DNA from: Rugamonas sp. A1-17
GTDB lineage: Bacteria; Pseudomonadota; Gammaproteobacteria; Burkholderiales; Burkholderiaceae_D
Assembly: GCA_025548565.1 (NCBI GenBank)
Contig: JAJLPB010000008.1
Location: 186,001-250,000, forward strand
DNA: 64,000 nucleotides
Reading direction: 5' to 3'
Each line of letters begins with the position of its first letter. Position 1 is the first letter of the stretch. Below the pieces are notes generated by a model. That model searched no databases, was not told the origin of the DNA, and saw only the letters and a list, made by a program, of their open reading frames with translations. Positions 1-8,157 of the stretch are shown piece after piece. Both the position numbers and the translations under genes were made by a program.

Positions 1-1
1 C

Positions 2-448
2 GCGCACGCCGGCAAGGTGCAGACGTTGACGCCGTCGCAGTATTGCGAGGAAATCCAACGCGTCGACCAGCGCTTCGTCGAACTGACCGGCAAACACCTG
101 GACCCGATCTGGCGCGCGCCGGCCGGCCGCACCACGCCGCGCTCGCTGGCGGCGGCAAAGGCCTGCGGCTACGCCCACGTGGGCTGGGCGCCGGCCGGCT
201 TCTCCGGCGACGAGCTCTCCAGCACGGCCTATCCGAATGCGGTATTGTTGCAGAAGTCCCTGCGCGACTTGCGGGATGGCGACATTTTCGTCGCCCACAT
301 GGGCATCTGGTCGCGCAAGGATGCGTGGGCGCCGGCCAACCTGGAGCCGCTGATCAGCGGCCTGGAGCAAAAAGGTTATTGCTTCGCCACGCTGCGCGAG
401 CATCCCGACTATCTTTCACAGTTCAAGCCGAGTTCGAAACACCCATGA
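2..448 (+). CDS. Polysaccharide deacetylase family protein, C-terminal part
   Basis: The reading frame is open from the window edge, so only the last 148 or so codons are present and the true start lies upstream. The segment RAPAGRTTPRSL followed by a predicted strand and then GDIFVAHMG resembles the later conserved motifs of the NodB/CE4 deacetylase fold (an R-x-P-x-G loop, and a late motif with a hydrophobic-His pair). The metal-binding Asp and His-x3-His motifs would be upstream and cannot be checked. The stop codon TGA overlaps the start of the next gene (ATGA), which points to translational coupling. Family members remove N-acetyl or related groups from cell-surface glycans; the substrate here is unknown. 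Confidence 0.75.
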   Translation, partial: AHAGKVQTLTPSQYCEEIQRVDQRFVELTGKHLDPIWRAPAGRTTPRSLAAAKACGYAHVGWAPAGFSGDELSSTAYPNAVLLQKSLRDLRDGDIFVAHMGIWSRKDAWAPANLEPLISGLEQKGYCFATLREHPDYLSQFKPSSKHP

Positions 449-1440
449 TGCAATTATTTTCCGACTGGCTGGGCGTCGCCCAAGGCTGGTTGTTCGAGAC
501 GGTGATCCAGCCGCTGGTGTTTCAGCTCGGCTTTGGCGAGTTCGTCGAGGAAGCGTTCGAAGGCACCGAATGGCTGCTGATCGGCGTGTTGGAGCTGATC
601 CTGCTGTTCCTGGTGCTGCGCCCGCTGGAGGCGATGATCCCGGTGCACAAGATCACCGACCCGCGCGCGCGCTGGAACGACTTCATCTACACCGTGCTGC
701 ACCGCGTCGGCCTGTTCTCGGTGCTGATCTTCTTCACGCTCGATCCGCTGATGGACAGCCTGGCCGCCATGCTGCGCTTCGAAAGCTTCCATCCGTTCAA
801 CCTGGAATCGCTGTGGCCCGGCATCAGCCCGCTGGGCGCCTTCCTGGTGTACTTCGTCGTGCTGGATTTCTTCGACTACTGGTACCACCGCGCCTCGCAC
901 CAGTTCAACTGGTGGTGGGGCTTGCACGGCCTGCACCACAGCCAGCAGAACATGAACCTGTGGAGCGACAACCGCAACCACCTGCTTGACGACCTGCTGC
1001 GCGACGTCTACATGGGCGTGATCGCGCTGTGCATCGGCGTCGAGCCGTCGCAGTACGTGATGCTGGTGTCGGTCTCGCGCATCCTGCAGAGCCTGCAACA
1101 CGCCAATGTGCGCATCCACTTCGGCCGCGTCGGCGAATGGCTGCTGGTGTCGCCGCGCTACCACCGCATGCACCACGCGATCGGCGTCGGCCATGAATCG
1201 GCCGGCAAGGGCACGCTGGGCGGCTGCAATTTCGCCGTGCTGCTTCCGGTCTGGGACATCATCTTCCGCACCGCCAATTTCACGCCGGCCTTTGTCGCCA
1301 CCGGCATCCGCGACCAGTTGCCGCAGACCGACGCCCAGGGCATGGTCACGCCGGGACGCGAGTACGGCAAGGGCTTCTGGTCGCAGCAGTGGCTGGGCCT
1401 GAAGCGCATGGTGGAATACGCACGCAAGGATGTCGTCTGA
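445..1440 (+). CDS. Sterol desaturase / fatty-acid hydroxylase family protein
   Basis: A 331-residue integral membrane di-iron oxygenase of the FA_hydroxylase superfamily. The three histidine boxes are visible: HRASH (H-x3-H), HGLHHSQQ (H-x2-HH) and HRMHH (H-x2-HH). Several hydrophobic stretches lie in the N-terminal half, for example around LLIGVLELILLFLVL and VYFVVLDFFDYWY. The start chosen is the ATG inside the ATGA overlap with the upstream deacetylase; a second ATG follows directly. The stop overlaps the next start as TGATG, so three consecutive genes are likely co-translated. Bacterial members act on sterols, hopanoid-like lipids, carotenoids or fatty acyl chains; the substrate cannot be read from the sequence. 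Confidence 0.85.
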   Translation: MMQLFSDWLGVAQGWLFETVIQPLVFQLGFGEFVEEAFEGTEWLLIGVLELILLFLVLRPLEAMIPVHKITDPRARWNDFIYTVLHRVGLFSVLIFFTLDPLMDSLAAMLRFESFHPFNLESLWPGISPLGAFLVYFVVLDFFDYWYHRASHQFNWWWGLHGLHHSQQNMNLWSDNRNHLLDDLLRDVYMGVIALCIGVEPSQYVMLVSVSRILQSLQHANVRIHFGRVGEWLLVSPRYHRMHHAIGVGHESAGKGTLGGCNFAVLLPVWDIIFRTANFTPAFVATGIRDQLPQTDAQGMVTPGREYGKGFWSQQWLGLKRMVEYARKDVV

Positions 1441-2258
1441 TGAGCTATGTAATCCGTTCCTGGGGCCGCGCCTTCCTGTCGCAATGGCATGGCAAGATGC
1501 TGGCGATGAGCCTGGCGCCGTTCCTGCTGGCGGTCGGCGTGTGGGCCGTGGCCTTGTACTTCTGGCTGCAGCCGCTGATCGACTACGTGTACGCGCAGTT
1601 CGCCGAGCACAACCTGTTCACGCCGGCCGGCAACCTGCTCACCTCGCTGGGCCTGGCCTTCCTGAAGACCGTGATGCCGCCGCTGATCGCCATGCTGCTG
1701 TTCCTGCCGCTGATGATCCTGACCGCGCTGATCTTCATCGGCGTGATCGCCATGCCGCTGATCGGCCGCCACGTCGGCCTGCGCCACTATCCGCAGCTGG
1801 AGCAGCGCAAGGGCGGCAGCCTGGTCGGCAGCGCCCTCACCGCGCTGGGCGGCATGGCGATCTTCATCGGCCTGTGGATACTGACGCTGCCGCTGTACTT
1901 CTTCCCGCCGCTGGCGATGGTGGTGCAGGCGCTGCTGTGGGGCTGGCTGACCTGCCGCGTGATGGTCTATGATGCGCTGGCCGACTACGCCTCGGCCGAG
2001 GAGCGCCGCCAGATCCTGGCCGAGCACCGCTGGCGCCTGCTGGCGATCGGCGTGATCTCCGGCCTGGCCGGCGCCTTGCCGGGCGCGATCTGGCTGGGCG
2101 GCACGGTGCTGGCGGTGGCGTTCTTCCCCTTCCTGGCGGCGGCGTCGATCTGGCTGTATGTGCTGGTGTTTATTTTCACCGGCTTGTGGTTTGCGTATTA
2201 TTGTCTCGATGCGCTGGCGCGCTTGCGCGCCGAGGCTGCAATCGTCATCCCCGCGTAA
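1440..2258 (+). CDS. EI24 / CysZ-like multi-pass membrane protein
   Basis: The 272-residue product starts MSYVIRSWGRAFLSQWHG at an ATG that overlaps the upstream stop (TGATG). It has about four to six strongly hydrophobic segments and the architecture of EI24-domain proteins, a group that includes the sulfate transporter CysZ. No sulfur-assimilation gene is nearby, so a CysZ role is not supported by context. The last codons (for Ile-Val-Ile-Pro-Ala and TAA) lie inside a REP-type repeat unit, so the C-terminus and stop appear to come from a repeat insertion. The extreme C-terminus may therefore differ from relatives. Confidence 0.75.
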   Translation: MSYVIRSWGRAFLSQWHGKMLAMSLAPFLLAVGVWAVALYFWLQPLIDYVYAQFAEHNLFTPAGNLLTSLGLAFLKTVMPPLIAMLLFLPLMILTALIFIGVIAMPLIGRHVGLRHYPQLEQRKGGSLVGSALTALGGMAIFIGLWILTLPLYFFPPLAMVVQALLWGWLTCRVMVYDALADYASAEERRQILAEHRWRLLAIGVISGLAGALPGAIWLGGTVLAVAFFPFLAAASIWLYVLVFIFTGLWFAYYCLDALARLRAEAAIVIPA

Positions 2259-2323
2259 GCGGGGAACCATGCGGAGTCTCTTATGCCCGCTCAGCATGGA
2301 TTCCCGCGTGCGCGGGAATGACG
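2243..2323. repeat. BIME: two inverted REP-like units
   Basis: Two palindromic units face each other. The left unit reads CGTCATCCCCGCGTAAGCGG and continues GGAACCATGC; the right unit is its inverted relative, ending GCGCGGGAATGACG. They are separated by about 20 bp. The left unit overlaps the 3' end of the EI24 gene and contains its TAA. The same family recurs at 8125-8152 and 62462-62539. Such elements are typically spread by RAYT transposases; none is encoded in the window. Confidence 0.85.
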
Positions 2324-2358
2324 CGGAAGTGGTTATTCATTGAATTTGAAGGGTAATC

Positions 2359-3144
2359 ATGGCGATCGGTCTCATCATCATCGGCGACGAAATCCTGTCC
2401 GGCAGGCGCGTCGACCAGCACTTTCCCAAAGTCGTGCAGATGCTGGCGGCGCGCGGCCTGCAGCTGAACTGGGCCGAGATCCTGGCCGACGATCCCGAGC
2501 GCATCACGGCCACGCTCAAGCGCACCTTCGCCAGCGACGACATCGTGTTCTGCTGCGGCGGCATCGGCGCCACGCCGGACGACCACACGCGCCTGGCCGC
2601 GGCCAACGCGCTGGGCCTGCCGTTGGTGATGCACGAGCAGGGCAAGATCAACATCCAGCAGCGCATCCTGCAAATGGGCAAGGACGCCGGCCAGCAGGTC
2701 GACCTGAACTCGGAAGAAAACCTGCACCGCCTGAAAATGGCCGAGTTCGCGCAGGGCGCGACGCTGATTCCTAATCCATACAACAACGTTGCCGGCTTCG
2801 CGCTGCACAAGCACTACTTTGTGCCGGGCTTCCCGGTGATGGCCTGGCCGATGATCGAGTGGGTGCTGGACAATCACTACGCCGACCTGTTCAACCGCGA
2901 GCCGCGCCTGGAGCAGTCGGTGCTGGTGTACGAGGCGGCCGAATCGGCGCTGACACCGCTGATGGTGGCGATCGAGGCGCAGTTCCCGCGCGTGAAGGTA
3001 TTCAGCCTGCCAAGCGTGGGCGACGCCAACACGCGCCGGCATATCGAGCTGGGCGTCAAAGGCGAAGCGGCCCAGACGGCTACAGCGTTTCTGCATTTGT
3101 GCGCGGAGCTCAAGAAGCTCAATGTAGAGTTCAGCAACACTTAG
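2359..3144 (+). CDS. CinA-like competence/damage-inducible protein A family (molybdopterin-binding fold)
   Basis: A 261-residue protein with the MoCF-biosynthesis fold. The N-terminus MAIGLIIIGDEILSGRRVD matches the GDE-L-G-R-D motif of CinA/MogA-like proteins, and CCGGIGATPDDHT matches the GG-G-TPDD-T loop. It contains only the N-terminal domain of CinA; the C-terminal pyridine-nucleotide amidase domain is absent. Single-domain members are common and mostly uncharacterised; related proteins act on molybdopterin or ADP-ribose-type substrates. A purine-rich GAAGGG precedes the ATG by about 8 nt. No molybdenum-cofactor genes are nearby, so a molybdopterin role is inference only. Confidence 0.8.
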   Translation: MAIGLIIIGDEILSGRRVDQHFPKVVQMLAARGLQLNWAEILADDPERITATLKRTFASDDIVFCCGGIGATPDDHTRLAAANALGLPLVMHEQGKINIQQRILQMGKDAGQQVDLNSEENLHRLKMAEFAQGATLIPNPYNNVAGFALHKHYFVPGFPVMAWPMIEWVLDNHYADLFNREPRLEQSVLVYEAAESALTPLMVAIEAQFPRVKVFSLPSVGDANTRRHIELGVKGEAAQTATAFLHLCAELKKLNVEFSNT

Positions 3145-3171
3145 TGTCACACTGTTATCGGATGGGTCCGG

Positions 3172-3210
3172 ACGGCGTTCTTTCCTCGGAGAGAGCGCCG
3201 TTGTTTTTTT
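3172..3210 (+). terminator. Intrinsic terminator after the CinA-like gene
   Basis: ACGGCGTTCT pairs with AGAGCGCCGT (one G-T wobble) around a short loop, followed by TGTTTTTTT. It lies 28 bp after the stop codon of the CinA-like gene. Confidence 0.85.
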
Positions 3211-3336
3211 GCGAAAAACAAACGGCGCAGTGAAATTATTCTGCCTCCGCGCCGGTGGATGCGCCGCCGATGTGGTGCAATGGAAGCTAGCAAGTCCGAG
3301 TAAGTTTTACTGAAACAGCTGACCGGTTTGAATCAT

Positions 3337-6300
3337 ATGTTAAGCAATCGTCGTTTCCGCCGGCCCCGTCTTGTTGTCCGCGCAGTGCGCAAATTGCGCG
3401 CAGGCGCCGCAGCGTTTGGCTATCGCCGTCCACGGCACTTGCGTGTCGTGCCAGCCCCAACTCCCGAGCAGACCGAAGCGCATCTGGCCCAGGCCCAGAT
3501 GGACGCGCCGCCGCCGACCACACCGCCGAAAAGCAAGCGCTCGCGCAACGCCTTCCTGCTGGTGTTGCTGGTTGGCTTGTCGTTCGCGGTGTACTGGGGC
3601 ATCCAGGAAACCCGCACCTCCAGCATGCAGGCGCGCATCTTCACCGACCTGGTCGGCAAGATGACGTACAAGATGGAGCCGGGCGCCAGCAAGTCGATCC
3701 GCTTCCCGAAAGACAGCCCGTACGACGAGCGGCTCGGCTACGCCGGCCTGCCGGACTACCTGGGCAAGCTGAGCGCGCGCGACTACCAGGTCAGCGCGCA
3801 GGCGCGCATCTCGCCCAAGATGGCCGAGCTGGCCGACATGGGCGTGTTCGCCACCTACCGCGAGAAGACCAAGACCGGCCTGACGATCTACGACTGCCGC
3901 GCGCAGCAGCTGTTCGCCGCCAGTTATCCCGAGCGCGTCTACAACAAGTTCGAGCAGGCGCCGACGGCGCTGGTCAACAGCCTGCTGTTCATCGAGAACC
4001 GCGAGCTGCTCGACACCAAATATCCGACCCGCAATCCGGCCGTCGAATGGGACCGGCTGGGCAAGGCCGTGATTGAAAAGAGCGTCAGCACGGTCGCCGG
4101 CGGCCATCGCGCGCCGGGCGGCAGCACGCTGGCCACGCAGATCGAAAAGTACCGCCACTCGCCGGAGGGACGCACCGGCTCGATGAAGGACAAGCTGCAG
4201 CAGATGGTCTCGGCCAGCCTGCGCTCCTACCAGGACGGACCGGACACCACCAAGGCGCGGCGCCGCATCGTCATCGACTACCTGAACACGGTGCCGCTGT
4301 CGGCCAAGCCCGGCTACGGCGAGGTGAACGGTATCGGCGACGGCATGTGGGTGTGGTACGGCCGCGGCTTCGCCGACTTTAACCGTCTGCTCGGTGGCAA
4401 GCTCGACAATCCCGACGCGGAAACCGCGCTGACCTACAAGGAGGCGTTGAGCCTGATGATCGCGCAGCGCCGCCCCAGCTACTACCTGGGCAACGGCGCG
4501 GCCGACCTGGAAGTGCTGGCCAACAGCCACCTGCGCATCCTGGCGCAGGACGGCATCATCACACCGGCCATGCGCGACATGGCCTTGCAGCAGAAGCTGC
4601 ATCCGGCCACCGGCAGCGGTGTGGAGTCGGCGCCGGCCATGACCTTCGTGTCGCGCAAGGCGTCGAACGCGATCCGCAACCACCTGGCCAACCTGCTGGG
4701 CGACAACCGCATGTACAACCTGGACCGCCTTGACCTGAGCGTGGTCAGCACGCTGGACGCGCAGGCGCAGACCGCCGTCACGCAGGTGCTGCGCGACCTG
4801 CGCGATCCCGAGAAGGCCAAGGCCGCCGGCCTGACCGGCAAGGGCATGCTGGGCAACGGCGATCCGGCCAACGTGGTGTACAGCTTCACCTTGCTGGAGA
4901 AGGGCGAGCAGAACAACCTGCTGCGCCTGCAGACGGATAACTTCGACCAGCCGCTCGACATCAACGAAGGCGCCAAGCTGGACCTGGGCTCGACCGCGAA
5001 GCTGCGCACGCTGGTGACCTATCTGGACATCGTCGACCAGCTGCACAAGAAGTTCGGCGGCATGGACGCGGCCGCGCTGGGCAAGGTGACGGTTGATCCG
5101 CAGGATAAATTGTCGCAATGGGCGCTGGAGTATTTCAAGGCGCTGCCATTGGATAAAGGCGGACGCGAGCTGACGCCGATGCTGAACGCGGCCATGGAGC
5201 GCAAGTATTCCGGCAATCCGGGCGAGGGCTTCTTCACCGGCGGCGGCCTGCACCACTTCGGCAACTTCTCCAAGGAAGACAACGGCAAGATCCTGACCGT
5301 GACCGAGGCGCTGCGCCACTCCACCAACCTGGTGTTCGTGCGCCTGATGCGCGACGTCGCCAAGTACTACATGTTCCAGACGCCTGGTTCGTCGGCGTCG
5401 CTGCTGGCCGATGCGGACGATCCGCGCCGCGCGCAATACCTGGCGCGCTTCGCCGACAAGGAAGGCAAGGAATTCCTGGCGCGCTTCTATTTGAAGTACA
5501 AGGGCAAGCCGGAGTCCGAACTGGACAAGATCCTGCTGGCCAACATCCGCAGCACGCCGGTGCGGCTGGCGGTGATCCACCGCACCGTGTATCCGTTGGC
5601 CAGCCAGCAGCAGTTCGCCGCCTTCCTGAAGGACAACCTGCCGTCGCAGAACGAAGTGCCGGAAGACCGCGTGGCCAAGCTGTACGACCAGTACGCGATC
5701 GACAAATGGTCGCTGGCCGACCGCGGCTACCTGGCCAGCGTGCACCCGCTGGAGCTGTGGATGGCGGCGTACATGCGTTTGCATCCGGGCGCGACGCTGT
5801 CGCAGATGACGGCCGCCAGCGAGAAGGAGCGGCAGGAAGTCTACCAGTGGCTGTTCAAGACCCACCACAAGCACGCGCAGGACAAGCGCATCGCCGGGCT
5901 GATCGAGGTGGAAGGCTTCATGGAAATCCACAAGCAGTGGAAGAAGATGGGTTATCCGTTCGAATCGCTGGTGCCGTCGTATGCGACCACGCTGGGCGCC
6001 TCGGCCGACCGTCCGGCCGCGCTGGCGGAGCTGATGGGGATTATCGTCAACGGCGGCGTGCGCAAGACCAGTCAACGCATCAGCTCGCTGCACTTCGCCG
6101 CGGGCACGCCATACGAGACCGTGGTGACCAAGGCCCCTGCCACCACCAACGAACAGGTCATATCGCCGGAAGTGGCGCGCGTGGTGGCCGACGCGATCCG
6201 TGGCGTGGTGTCGGACGGCACGGCCAAGCGGGCGCGCATGGCCTTCGTGGGCTCGGACGGCAAGGTGATCCCGGTCGGCGGCAAGACCGGCACCGGCGAC

Positions 6301-6618
6301 CAGCGCTTCGACGTGTACGGGGGCGGCGGACGGCTGATCGAATCGCGCTACGTGAACCGCTCGGCGACCTTTGTGTTCAACATCGGCGAGCGCTTCTTCG
6401 GCTCGATGACGGCCTACGTGCACGGGCCGGACTCGAAGCACTACGACTTCACCAGCGCGCTGCCGGTGCAGCTGCTGGTGGTGCTGGCGCCGAGCCTGAT
6501 GCCGCTGATCGAACCGCATCCGATCGCCAAGCCCGGCGTTACGCCGCCGGTGATCGTCAAAACCGGCGGCAACGCCACCGCCTCCACAACGCCGCCCCTG
6601 CAAGCCTGCGGCGGCTAA
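3337..6618 (+). CDS. Divergent class A penicillin-binding protein (GT51 transglycosylase + transpeptidase)
   Basis: A 1093-residue bifunctional peptidoglycan synthase candidate. A basic cytoplasmic N-terminus of about 70 residues precedes one membrane anchor (residues 71-89). The GT51 domain follows: IENRELLD around residue 220 is in the place of the catalytic EDxxF motif, and GGSTLATQIEKY corresponds to the GGSTITQQ motif. The transpeptidase domain has SxxK as STAK (Ser552), SxN as STN (Ser662) and KTGTGD (Lys983). It is longer than typical PBP1a/1b. The Asp-to-Asn change in the glycosyltransferase motif makes polymerase activity uncertain. The start is the ATG at 3337; an in-frame TTG nine bases upstream is also possible. 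No strong ribosome-binding site is visible. Confidence 0.8.
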   Translation: MLSNRRFRRPRLVVRAVRKLRAGAAAFGYRRPRHLRVVPAPTPEQTEAHLAQAQMDAPPPTTPPKSKRSRNAFLLVLLVGLSFAVYWGIQETRTSSMQARIFTDLVGKMTYKMEPGASKSIRFPKDSPYDERLGYAGLPDYLGKLSARDYQVSAQARISPKMAELADMGVFATYREKTKTGLTIYDCRAQQLFAASYPERVYNKFEQAPTALVNSLLFIENRELLDTKYPTRNPAVEWDRLGKAVIEKSVSTVAGGHRAPGGSTLATQIEKYRHSPEGRTGSMKDKLQQMVSASLRSYQDGPDTTKARRRIVIDYLNTVPLSAKPGYGEVNGIGDGMWVWYGRGFADFNRLLGGKLDNPDAETALTYKEALSLMIAQRRPSYYLGNGAADLEVLANSHLRILAQDGIITPAMRDMALQQKLHPATGSGVESAPAMTFVSRKASNAIRNHLANLLGDNRMYNLDRLDLSVVSTLDAQAQTAVTQVLRDLRDPEKAKAAGLTGKGMLGNGDPANVVYSFTLLEKGEQNNLLRLQTDNFDQPLDINEGAKLDLGSTAKLRTLVTYLDIVDQLHKKFGGMDAAALGKVTVDPQDKLSQWALEYFKALPLDKGGRELTPMLNAAMERKYSGNPGEGFFTGGGLHHFGNFSKEDNGKILTVTEALRHSTNLVFVRLMRDVAKYYMFQTPGSSASLLADADDPRRAQYLARFADKEGKEFLARFYLKYKGKPESELDKILLANIRSTPVRLAVIHRTVYPLASQQQFAAFLKDNLPSQNEVPEDRVAKLYDQYAIDKWSLADRGYLASVHPLELWMAAYMRLHPGATLSQMTAASEKERQEVYQWLFKTHHKHAQDKRIAGLIEVEGFMEIHKQWKKMGYPFESLVPSYATTLGASADRPAALAELMGIIVNGGVRKTSQRISSLHFAAGTPYETVVTKAPATTNEQVISPEVARVVADAIRGVVSDGTAKRARMAFVGSDGKVIPVGGKTGTGDQRFDVYGGGGRLIESRYVNRSATFVFNIGERFFGSMTAYVHGPDSKHYDFTSALPVQLLVVLAPSLMPLIEPHPIAKPGVTPPVIVKTGGNATASTTPPLQACGG

Positions 6619-6622
6619 ACAT

Positions 6623-6709
6623 TGGGGTCAAGTCTGACATTCGGACACGAGCTCTACCGTAGGCGCGCCCTACGGCTGAGCGCGTGTCCGAATGTCAGAC
6701 TTGACCCCA
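6623..6709. repeat. Long perfect inverted-repeat element (MITE/REP-like)
   Basis: A 27-bp left arm (6623-6649, beginning TGGGGTCAAGTCTGACATTC) is perfectly complementary to a right arm (6683-6709). The 33-bp centre contains a second hairpin, CCGTAGG (6657-6663) against CCTACGG (6669-6675). The element begins 4 bp after the stop codon of the PBP gene and carries no T-tract. It could be a mobile non-autonomous element or a processed mRNA end. No ORF is inside. Confidence 0.85.
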
Positions 6710-6737
6710 CGTTGATTTGTGGGCAATGTATCAGCCC

Positions 6738-8123
6738 ATGAAACCGATACGCCACCACATGTCCAAAATTCTCAAGTTCACGCAGTTCTCGTTGCGGGAC
6801 TTGTTCGTCGCCGCCGCTCCTTCCATCGCCCTGATCGCCGGCGTCTGCGCGCTGGCCTACTGGCTGGTCGATCCGCAACCGCCGCGCACGGTACGCCTGG
6901 CCACCGGCCAGGAAAACAGCGCCTATTCGGAATTCGGCAAGAAGTACGCGGCCGCGCTGGCCAAGCACGGTGTGAAGGTGACGCTGGTGCCGTCCGCCGG
7001 CTCGGGCGAAAACCTCAGGCGCCTGAAGGCCGGCGAGGTCGATATCGCCTTCGTCCAGAGCGGCTCCACCAACGAGGAGGCGGCCGAGCGCGAGGGCCTG
7101 ACCTCGCTGGGCAGCCTGTTTGTCGAGCCGCTGTGGCTGTTCCTGCGCGAGACCAAGGGCAAGCCGCCCATCACCCAGCTGACCCAGCTGCGGGGCATGA
7201 AGATCAACTACGGCCCCAAGGGCGCCGGCGCGCCGCGCCTGTTCCGCCAGGTGCTGGAGCTGAACGGCGTCGAGAAGGGCGAGGTGGAGCGCTTCTCGCT
7301 GGCCAACACGCCGGCCACGGTGGAGCTGCTGGAGGGCCGCATCGATGGCCTGGTGTTCACCTCGGCGCCGGAAGCGCCGCTGATCCAGATGCTGCTGCAA
7401 ACCCCGGGCATCAAGCTGTTCAATTTCAACCAGGCGGAAGCCTACGCGCGCAAGCTGCCGTTCCTCACGCATGTGGTGCTGCCGCAGGGGATCGTCGACC
7501 TGGGCCGCGATATCCCGGCCGAGGACTACAACCTGATCGCGCCGACCGCCACGCTGGTGGCGCGCGACGACCTGCATCCGGCGTTGGTGGACCTGTTCGT
7601 GCAGGCGGCCAGCAGCATCCACGGCGGTGCGGGATGGTTCTCGCAGCAGGGCCAGTTCCCGTCGGCCAAATACACCGAGATCCCGGTCGACGCCGAGGCG
7701 GCCAAGTACTACAAGAGCGGCCCGCCGCTGCTGCAGCGCTACATGACGTTCTGGCTGGCCAATTTCCTCGACCGCATGTGGGTGGTGGTGGTGGCGCTGG
7801 GCGCGCTGATCCTGCCGCTGTCCAAGGTGGTGCCGCCGCTGTACGTGTGGCGCATCCGTTCGCGCGTGTACCGCTGGTATGGCCAGCTGCGCGCGGTGGA
7901 GCAGGCGGTGGAGGAGGCGCCGGAGGATATCCGCATGCAGGTCTACGAACGCCAGCTGGTGCGCCTGAACGAGATCGAGGACCTGGTCAATCAGGTGTCG
8001 ATCCCGCTATCGTTCGCGGATGGTTTGTACGGCTTGCGCAGCCACATCCAGTTCGTGCGCAAGCGCATTCAGTTCCTGATGGGCGAGTCGGCGCCCGCAA
8101 CGGATGACGCGGTGCCGGTGTGA
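6738..8123 (+). CDS. TAXI-family TRAP solute-binding protein with two membrane segments
   Basis: About 461 residues. An N-terminal hydrophobic segment (FVAAAPSIALIAGVCALAYW) is followed by a TAXI-type binding domain (RLATGQENSAYSEFGKKYA, then VDIAFVQSGSTNEEA). A second strong membrane segment, MWVVVVALGALILPL, lies near residue 350, and a charged tail of about 90 residues follows. TAXI proteins normally deliver substrates to a fused TRAP permease; no TRAP permease gene is adjacent. The double anchor with a probable cytoplasmic tail suggests a sensing or membrane-tethered role rather than a free periplasmic carrier (inference). Start is uncertain: in-frame ATGs are at 6726, 6738 and 6759 and none has a clear ribosome-binding site. 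Confidence 0.75.
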   Translation: MKPIRHHMSKILKFTQFSLRDLFVAAAPSIALIAGVCALAYWLVDPQPPRTVRLATGQENSAYSEFGKKYAAALAKHGVKVTLVPSAGSGENLRRLKAGEVDIAFVQSGSTNEEAAEREGLTSLGSLFVEPLWLFLRETKGKPPITQLTQLRGMKINYGPKGAGAPRLFRQVLELNGVEKGEVERFSLANTPATVELLEGRIDGLVFTSAPEAPLIQMLLQTPGIKLFNFNQAEAYARKLPFLTHVVLPQGIVDLGRDIPAEDYNLIAPTATLVARDDLHPALVDLFVQAASSIHGGAGWFSQQGQFPSAKYTEIPVDAEAAKYYKSGPPLLQRYMTFWLANFLDRMWVVVVALGALILPLSKVVPPLYVWRIRSRVYRWYGQLRAVEQAVEEAPEDIRMQVYERQLVRLNEIEDLVNQVSIPLSFADGLYGLRSHIQFVRKRIQFLMGESAPATDDAVPV

Positions 8124-8124
8124 C

Positions 8125-8152
8125 CGTCATTCCCGCCTGCGCGGGAATGACG
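8125..8152. repeat. Single REP-like palindrome
   Basis: CGTCATTCCCGC and GCGGGAATGACG are perfect 12-bp arms around CTGC. It lies one base after the TGA of the TAXI gene and before the convergent rhodanese gene. It belongs to the same family as the units at 2243-2323 and 62462-62539. Confidence 0.85.
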
Positions 8153-8157
8153 TGGCT

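Noticed and set aside
3340..6603. Minus-strand open frame of over 1000 codons opposite the PBP gene
   Set aside because: Composition-driven shadow of the plus-strand gene; no family motif, and the PBP motifs on the plus strand are unambiguous.
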